DNA of 64,000 bases, taken from contig CABSJL010000003.1 in the NCBI GenBank assembly GCA_902478055.1, forward strand, positions 1-64,000, read 5' to 3'. Origin of the DNA: an uncultured Veillonella sp. Lineage in GTDB: Bacteria > Bacillota > Negativicutes > Veillonellales > Veillonellaceae. Shown one piece after another: positions 60,639 to 64,000 of this stretch (its first letter is position 1; every line of letters starts with the position of its first letter). Below the pieces are notes generated by a model. It did not search any database. It saw only the letters and a program-made list of their open reading frames with translations, and was not told the origin of the DNA. A program made the translations under genes and the position numbers.

Positions 60639-61781
60639 TTATTTATTGAAAGCTTGTTCCAAGTCTGCAATCAAGTCGTCTGTATCTTCAATACCTACAG
60701 ATAAGCGCAATAAACGACGTGTAATACCTTTACGTTCTGCATCTTCCGGTTTTAAGTCCGGATGAGTTTGCGTTACAGGATATGTCAATAAAGACTCAGT
60801 ACCACCAAGACTTTCAGCAAATTGGATAAGCTTAATACCTTCTAAGATTTGTTTAGCTGTTTCTTCGCTATCTACTTCGAAAGACAACATACCGCCAAAG
60901 CCTGTAGTTTGGGCTTTATTGATTTCATAGCCTGGATGTTCAGGAAGGCCTGGGAACAATACTTTTGTAACTTTAGGTTGTTTTTTAAGCCATTCAGCAA
61001 GGGCAATGGCATTCTTTTGGTGTTGTTCCATGCGAAGTGCCAATGTTTTTACACCGCGGATAACGAGCCAGCTATCCATAGCGGATAAGCAAGCACCAAC
61101 AGTTTTATAAGTTAAGCGCAATTTAGCAGCCAATTCATCATCATTTACAATGGTGAAACCAGAAATAACGTCATGATGACCACCGATGAATTTAGTACCG
61201 CTATGAACGACAATATCGGCACCTAAGTTCAATGGTTTTTGGAAGTAAGGGCTTAAGAATGTATTGTCGATAATGACTAGTGCATTGCGGTCATGAGCTA
61301 AGGCACACAAAGCACGAATATCAGTAATCTCCATCATCGGATTTGTTGGAGTTTCAATATAAACAGCCTTTGTATTTGGTTTGAAAGCTGCTTTCACCGC
61401 ATCAAGATCGGATGTACCAACATAGGTGAACTCAATGCCGTTTTGTTCGTAAATATTTGTGAACATACGGATAGAACCACCGTACAAATCATCACCTAAA
61501 ATGATGTGATCCCCAGGGGAGAATAGATGGAATACAGCGTCCACTGCGGCCATGCCGGAAGAGAATGCCAATGCATCCTTACCATCTTCAAGACCTGCAA
61601 TCAATTGTTCCAAACGATCCCGTGTTGGATTAGACTCACGTGTATATTGATATCCTGTTGTATCACCCAACTTTGGATGGGAAAATGTACTAGACATATA
61701 AATTGCAGGGGAAATTGCACCAGTGCTATCTGGTTTACCGCTGCCATGAACGCATTTTGTATTAAATTTCATTCCATTCAA
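60639..61781 (-). CDS. metB: Cystathionine gamma-synthase/lyase (MetB-like)
   Basis: A 380-residue PLP enzyme of the Cys/Met family. KFNTKCVHGSGKPDSTGAIS opens it, YTRESNPTRDRLEQLIAGLE binds the cofactor and the PLP lysine is in VVHSGTKFIGGHHDVI near residue 200. It couples cysteine with O-acylhomoserine to form cystathionine; a gamma-lyase role is possible because the two activities are hard to separate by sequence. The start may be the second ATG (61772), which has better spacing from GAGGAG. First gene of the metB-malY-metA cluster. Confidence 0.88.
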   Translation of the reverse strand: MNGMKFNTKCVHGSGKPDSTGAISPAIYMSSTFSHPKLGDTTGYQYTRESNPTRDRLEQLIAGLEDGKDALAFSSGMAAVDAVFHLFSPGDHIILGDDLYGGSIRMFTNIYEQNGIEFTYVGTSDLDAVKAAFKPNTKAVYIETPTNPMMEITDIRALCALAHDRNALVIIDNTFLSPYFQKPLNLGADIVVHSGTKFIGGHHDVISGFTIVNDDELAAKLRLTYKTVGACLSAMDSWLVIRGVKTLALRMEQHQKNAIALAEWLKKQPKVTKVLFPGLPEHPGYEINKAQTTGFGGMLSFEVDSEETAKQILEGIKLIQFAESLGGTESLLTYPVTQTHPDLKPEDAERKGITRRLLRLSVGIEDTDDLIADLEQAFNK

Positions 61782-61808
61782 CTCCTCATATTTGTATACA
61801 ATATATTA

Positions 61809-61838
61809 ATTATAAAAGTAGACAATGATTAAGGTCAA
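61809..61838 (-). promoter_or_regulatory. Promoter of the metB cluster
   Basis: -35 TTGACC (61833-61838) and -10 TATAAT (61809-61814) on the minus strand, 18-base spacer, directly behind the preceding terminator. No SAM riboswitch or T-box is present in the short leader. Confidence 0.65.
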
Positions 61839-61840
61839 CA

Positions 61841-61870
61841 AAAATGGGCACTCATACGCCATGAGTGCCC
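61841..61870 (-). terminator. Terminator before the metB promoter
   Basis: GGGCACTCAT / ATGAGTGCCC arms around five bases, followed by ATTTTTGTT on the minus strand. It ends the transcript of the S-component-like gene. Confidence 0.85.
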
Positions 61871-61924
61871 CTGAAAAGTCATATCTATTTTGAATGGCTT
61901 GCCATAACTCTAGGTTAAGTTAGC

Positions 61925-62428
61925 CTAATTTTTTGTACGTTTTGTAATAAGCAATGCCAAGATAATGCCCAAAGAAGACGTCACTAGTTGCGGCCAACTA
62001 GACACAAACAACATAGTATTTACAATCTTCGGTGGAAATTGGAATAGAGAGAAGAACAAAGAATATCCGCCGAATAGAACACCTGCTTTCACTAAAGCCG
62101 CCACAACAATAAGCAATACCTTCGGTTTATGTTGTAACCAATAGGCTACAAATACATAGGCAGTCGTGCCAAGGGCGGTAATCAAAATAAACGGTGGCAA
62201 CGGCAACATACCTTGTAAATGCGCTACTACAGGCGCAATCCAGGCGATAACGAGACCATTTTTCCAACCATAGCGCCATGTGGCTAGTACAAACGTAGCA
62301 GACGTGATGGAACCGATGAGGAACATACTCACCTGGTTAGGAATAAATGGGAAAATAAGGCGCAAGCTTTGCGCCAATAAGGCTACAGCCAACAATAGGC
62401 CTGTGCCCGTAATAGATTTGGTAGACAT
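61925..62428 (-). CDS. Putative ECF transporter S component
   Basis: A 167-residue membrane protein with five to six hydrophobic segments. The overall size, an N-terminal SLRLIFPFIPNQVSMFLIGS, and the terminal SSWPQLVTSSLGIILALLI resemble substrate-binding components of ECF transporters, but the substrate family is not recognisable. The neighbouring methionine genes would suit a sulfur compound or vitamin, but this is guesswork. AGGAGG precedes the ATG. Confidence 0.6.
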   Translation of the reverse strand: MSTKSITGTGLLLAVALLAQSLRLIFPFIPNQVSMFLIGSITSATFVLATWRYGWKNGLVIAWIAPVVAHLQGMLPLPPFILITALGTTAYVFVAYWLQHKPKVLLIVVAALVKAGVLFGGYSLFFSLFQFPPKIVNTMLFVSSWPQLVTSSLGIILALLITKRTKN

Positions 62429-62486
62429 AAGAACCTCCTACTATACAATATAGATTTTTAAGAGGTACTTACCTCATATAGTAAAA

Positions 62487-62891
62487 CTAAGCCTCTACAA
62501 AATATAGACGTGCCCGATCATATACCCAATTATAAACATAAGTATAACCTAAGATAACCAATGTCATCGTTATATCTGTCACAAAAGCCATCCAAAAACT
62601 CATATGCATCATGTACATAATAATCGGTACAGTAGCGAACATAAATAGACCTTCAAACAATACCGCATGAATAGTACGGATTACAGGCCCCCGCTCTAAT
62701 CGATCACCTGGTACTAGTTTATCAAATATCCAGTTAAACACAAAATTCCAAACCATAGCTAGCAAGGAAAAAATAACCATCAATACAAAAGGCTGTCCAT
62801 CATGCGGAACAAACAACATCACCAAACAACCAATTAAAATACAACCAACCTCATACAAAATCGACTGTACCACACGCTCTGAAGCAGACAT
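62487..62891 (-). CDS. PACE-family efflux transporter
   Basis: A 134-residue membrane protein with four segments in two similar halves, each a BTP-type pair. FNWIFDKLVPGD and RGPVIRTIHAVLFEGLFM contain the charged and aromatic residues typical of the PACE (chlorhexidine/acriflavine efflux, AceI-like) family, and YNWVYDRARLYF repeats the FNW-FD motif. It should export small toxic amines or biocides. The start is the ATG preceded by GGAGG. It precedes the S-component-like gene by about 60 bases. Confidence 0.82.
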   Translation of the reverse strand: MSASERVVQSILYEVGCILIGCLVMLFVPHDGQPFVLMVIFSLLAMVWNFVFNWIFDKLVPGDRLERGPVIRTIHAVLFEGLFMFATVPIIMYMMHMSFWMAFVTDITMTLVILGYTYVYNWVYDRARLYFVEA

Positions 62892-62974
62892 AATAAACAC
62901 CTCCATCAGAAACTAGACAAGAAATTCACTATCACTCTACTATTATATTTATTTTTTTAGATTTGTCGAGTTTT

Positions 62975-63120
62975 GCCATTTTAAGATAGAAAAAGCCGCC
63001 ATATGTCTGTCCAGCGACTTGCTCCTCGAAGTGAGTATTGCCATTTCAGGATAAAAAGAAGCCGCATTGTATCTACTAAGCGACTTGCCCTCCCGAAGTG
63101 AGTTATGCCATTTTCGGATA
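62975..63120. repeat. Tandem imperfect repeats of about 65 bases
   Basis: Three units start with GCCATTTT/C at 62975, 63040 and 63107, with spacings of 65 and 67 bases. Each continues with an ..GATA.AAA..AAGCC segment, and the first two share AGCGACTTGC, then CTC.CGAAGTGAGT. The third unit diverges into the long hairpin that follows. The repeats are non-coding and lie between the PACE and symporter genes. They may be diverged copies of an intergenic element. Confidence 0.6.
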
Positions 63121-63131
63121 TAAAGGAAGCC

Positions 63132-63197
63132 CCTCGTAGTGTTCTGTAAGCTCGACTTGCAAGGAATGGAGAGCGAGCAGAATGCTACGAGGGGCTC
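63132..63197 (-). terminator. Long terminator hairpin after the symporter gene
   Basis: AGCCCCTCGTAG pairs with CTACGAGGGGCT and the stem continues as TTCTG/CAGAA after a two-base mismatch, with a long loop. On the minus strand TTCCTTTAT follows. Confidence 0.7.
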
Positions 63198-63204
63198 TAT
63201 TTAA

Positions 63205-64000
63205 TTATCCTAAAAGTGGCATTACGAACTCAATCCATGGAATCCCCACCACAATAAAGATTGCGAGGTAGATAATCCCAAAGATAGCGCCTAATTTCCA
63301 GAATTCAGGACCTTTGTTATAGCCACTAGCAAACCAGATTGGGCTGTGACCTGTACCATATGGTGTAAGGATACCCATAATACCCATTGGTACTAATAGA
63401 ATCAACATAACTTGAGCTGGATCAACACCAGGAATTTGAAGAATTAGAGTAGCAAACAAGCCTACCATAGCTGTTACATACGCTGTACCAGAAGCAAAGA
63501 AGTAACGAAGCAAGCAGAATGCTAACAATAAACCTAGAACAGCCATTGTTGGATCTAAAGAAACTAAAGAACCACCTGCAGATTTAGCAAGCCATTCTAA
63601 GAAGCCTACGTTCTTAAGACCAGAAGCCATAGGCACGAGTGTAGCGAACCAAGTCAAAACATTCCATGCTGGTTTGTTAGCAAGGAAGTCTTGCCATGTC
63701 ATAATCTTAGTGAAAATCATCAAGATAATAACAATTAAAGCCGTTGTAGTTGGGTTTACTTTGAATGTAGAAGCACCAATCCATAGTACAAGAGCCAATA
63801 CAGAAATCAAGGCCATGAAGATTTCACTACGTGTCATAGAACCTAATTTCTTGTATTCATCTTTTGCCCATGCTGCAATTTCAGGGGAACCTTTTACCTC
63901 TGGTTTGCAGAATACATAGGTCAATAATGGTGTGATGATGAACAAAATAAGACCTACTGGCAAGAATGCAAGGAACCATGTGCCCCAGTTAGCAGCTACG
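63205..64000 (-). CDS. Anion:sodium symporter (DASS/CitT family), C-terminal part
   Basis: The last 265 codons of a gene that enters from the right edge; the frame is open to base 63999. It has about seven hydrophobic segments. LVPMASGLKNVGFLEWLAKS and the C-terminal GIMGILTPYGTGHSPIWFAS match the divalent anion:sodium symporter family (citrate, malate, succinate, 2-oxoglutarate). FASGTAYVTAMVG is the second conserved SNT-like loop. Organic-acid import fits the lactate- and dicarboxylate-based life of Veillonella. The substrate is not certain. The terminator hairpin follows directly. Confidence 0.88.
   Translation of the reverse strand, partial: VAANWGTWFLAFLPVGLILFIITPLLTYVFCKPEVKGSPEIAAWAKDEYKKLGSMTRSEIFMALISVLALVLWIGASTFKVNPTTTALIVIILMIFTKIMTWQDFLANKPAWNVLTWFATLVPMASGLKNVGFLEWLAKSAGGSLVSLDPTMAVLGLLLAFCLLRYFFASGTAYVTAMVGLFATLILQIPGVDPAQVMLILLVPMGIMGILTPYGTGHSPIWFASGYNKGPEFWKLGAIFGIIYLAIFIVVGIPWIEFVMPLLG

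Noticed and set aside
1..64000. CRISPR arrays, insertion sequences, prophage, tRNA and rRNA genes
   Set aside because: No regularly spaced identical repeats, transposase or integrase frames, or recognisable RNA genes were seen; small tRNA genes could be missed by eye.

Overview
The window looks like chromosome from a Veillonella-type bacterium (Negativicutes: diderm anaerobes within the Firmicutes). This is inferred from low GC (around 40% by eye, not computed), strong GGAGG ribosome binding sites, rubrerythrin-based oxygen defence, and gene content that mixes Firmicute traits (CdaA/CdaR, glmS ribozyme, TPP riboswitches) with DapL plus Ddh for meso-diaminopimelate. No rRNA, tRNA, phage, transposase or CRISPR array was seen. 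Both ends cut a gene.

Layout. 0-1.2 kb: a PD-(D/E)XK-like nuclease gene followed by a truncated metallo-beta-lactamase-fold gene. 1.5-5.5 kb: dapL, ddh, a hidden 25-residue holin-like toxin on the minus strand (probable type I toxin-antitoxin locus), and ychF. 5.6-9.2 kb: csbD-like, nitroreductase, then a selenium operon (DUF951-type, selD, yedF, DUF3343-type). 9.2-10.5 kb: rubrerythrin inside a transcript whose leader and trailer carry at least thirteen inverted repeats, all centred on AAGT. 10.5-15 kb: thiamine block (thiW, thiD and a thiM-thiE fusion on the minus strand, cytX on the plus strand), driven by two back-to-back TPP riboswitches. 15-17.4 kb: molybdate transporter modABC. 17.7-24.3 kb: AEC transporter, ArsR regulator, universal stress protein, and a polar amino-acid ABC operon ending in an unknown secreted protein. 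24.3-34.4 kb: trpS, glmS with its ribozyme, a secreted beta-helix protein, glmM, an FAD protein, cdaR and cdaA. 34.5-41.4 kb: a selenium-dependent molybdenum hydroxylase locus (three hydroxylase subunits, yqeC, a mocA-like gene, yqeB and a split xdhC). 41.5-51 kb: queG-like, yfbR, a D,D-carboxypeptidase, mscS, cbiZ-like, asparaginase, nadE, pncB and pepD. 51.4-54.7 kb: a metal-related operon with a COG0523 GTPase, a second COG0523-like domain fused to a permease, and a DUF1980-type protein. 54.8-56.9 kb: bioY and a PepSY protein with a hairpin-rich trailer. 56.9-61.8 kb: methionine and transsulfuration genes (metY-like, metA, malY-like, metB). 61.9-64 kb: an S-component-like membrane protein, a PACE-type efflux protein, a tandem repeat, and the 3' part of an anion:sodium symporter.

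How the genes fit together. selD-yedF, modABC and the 34.5-41.4 kb locus can be read as one physiological unit: molybdenum and activated selenium supply for a molybdenum hydroxylase. glmS, glmM and cdaA/cdaR link cell-wall precursor synthesis to cyclic-di-AMP. pncB-nadE-asparaginase form an NAD salvage operon. The most unusual items are the AAGT-centred repeats around rubrerythrin, the GTPase-permease fusion with two operator-like repeats in front of its operon, and the short toxin locus. All product names come from reading the sequence; no database search or folding program was run.
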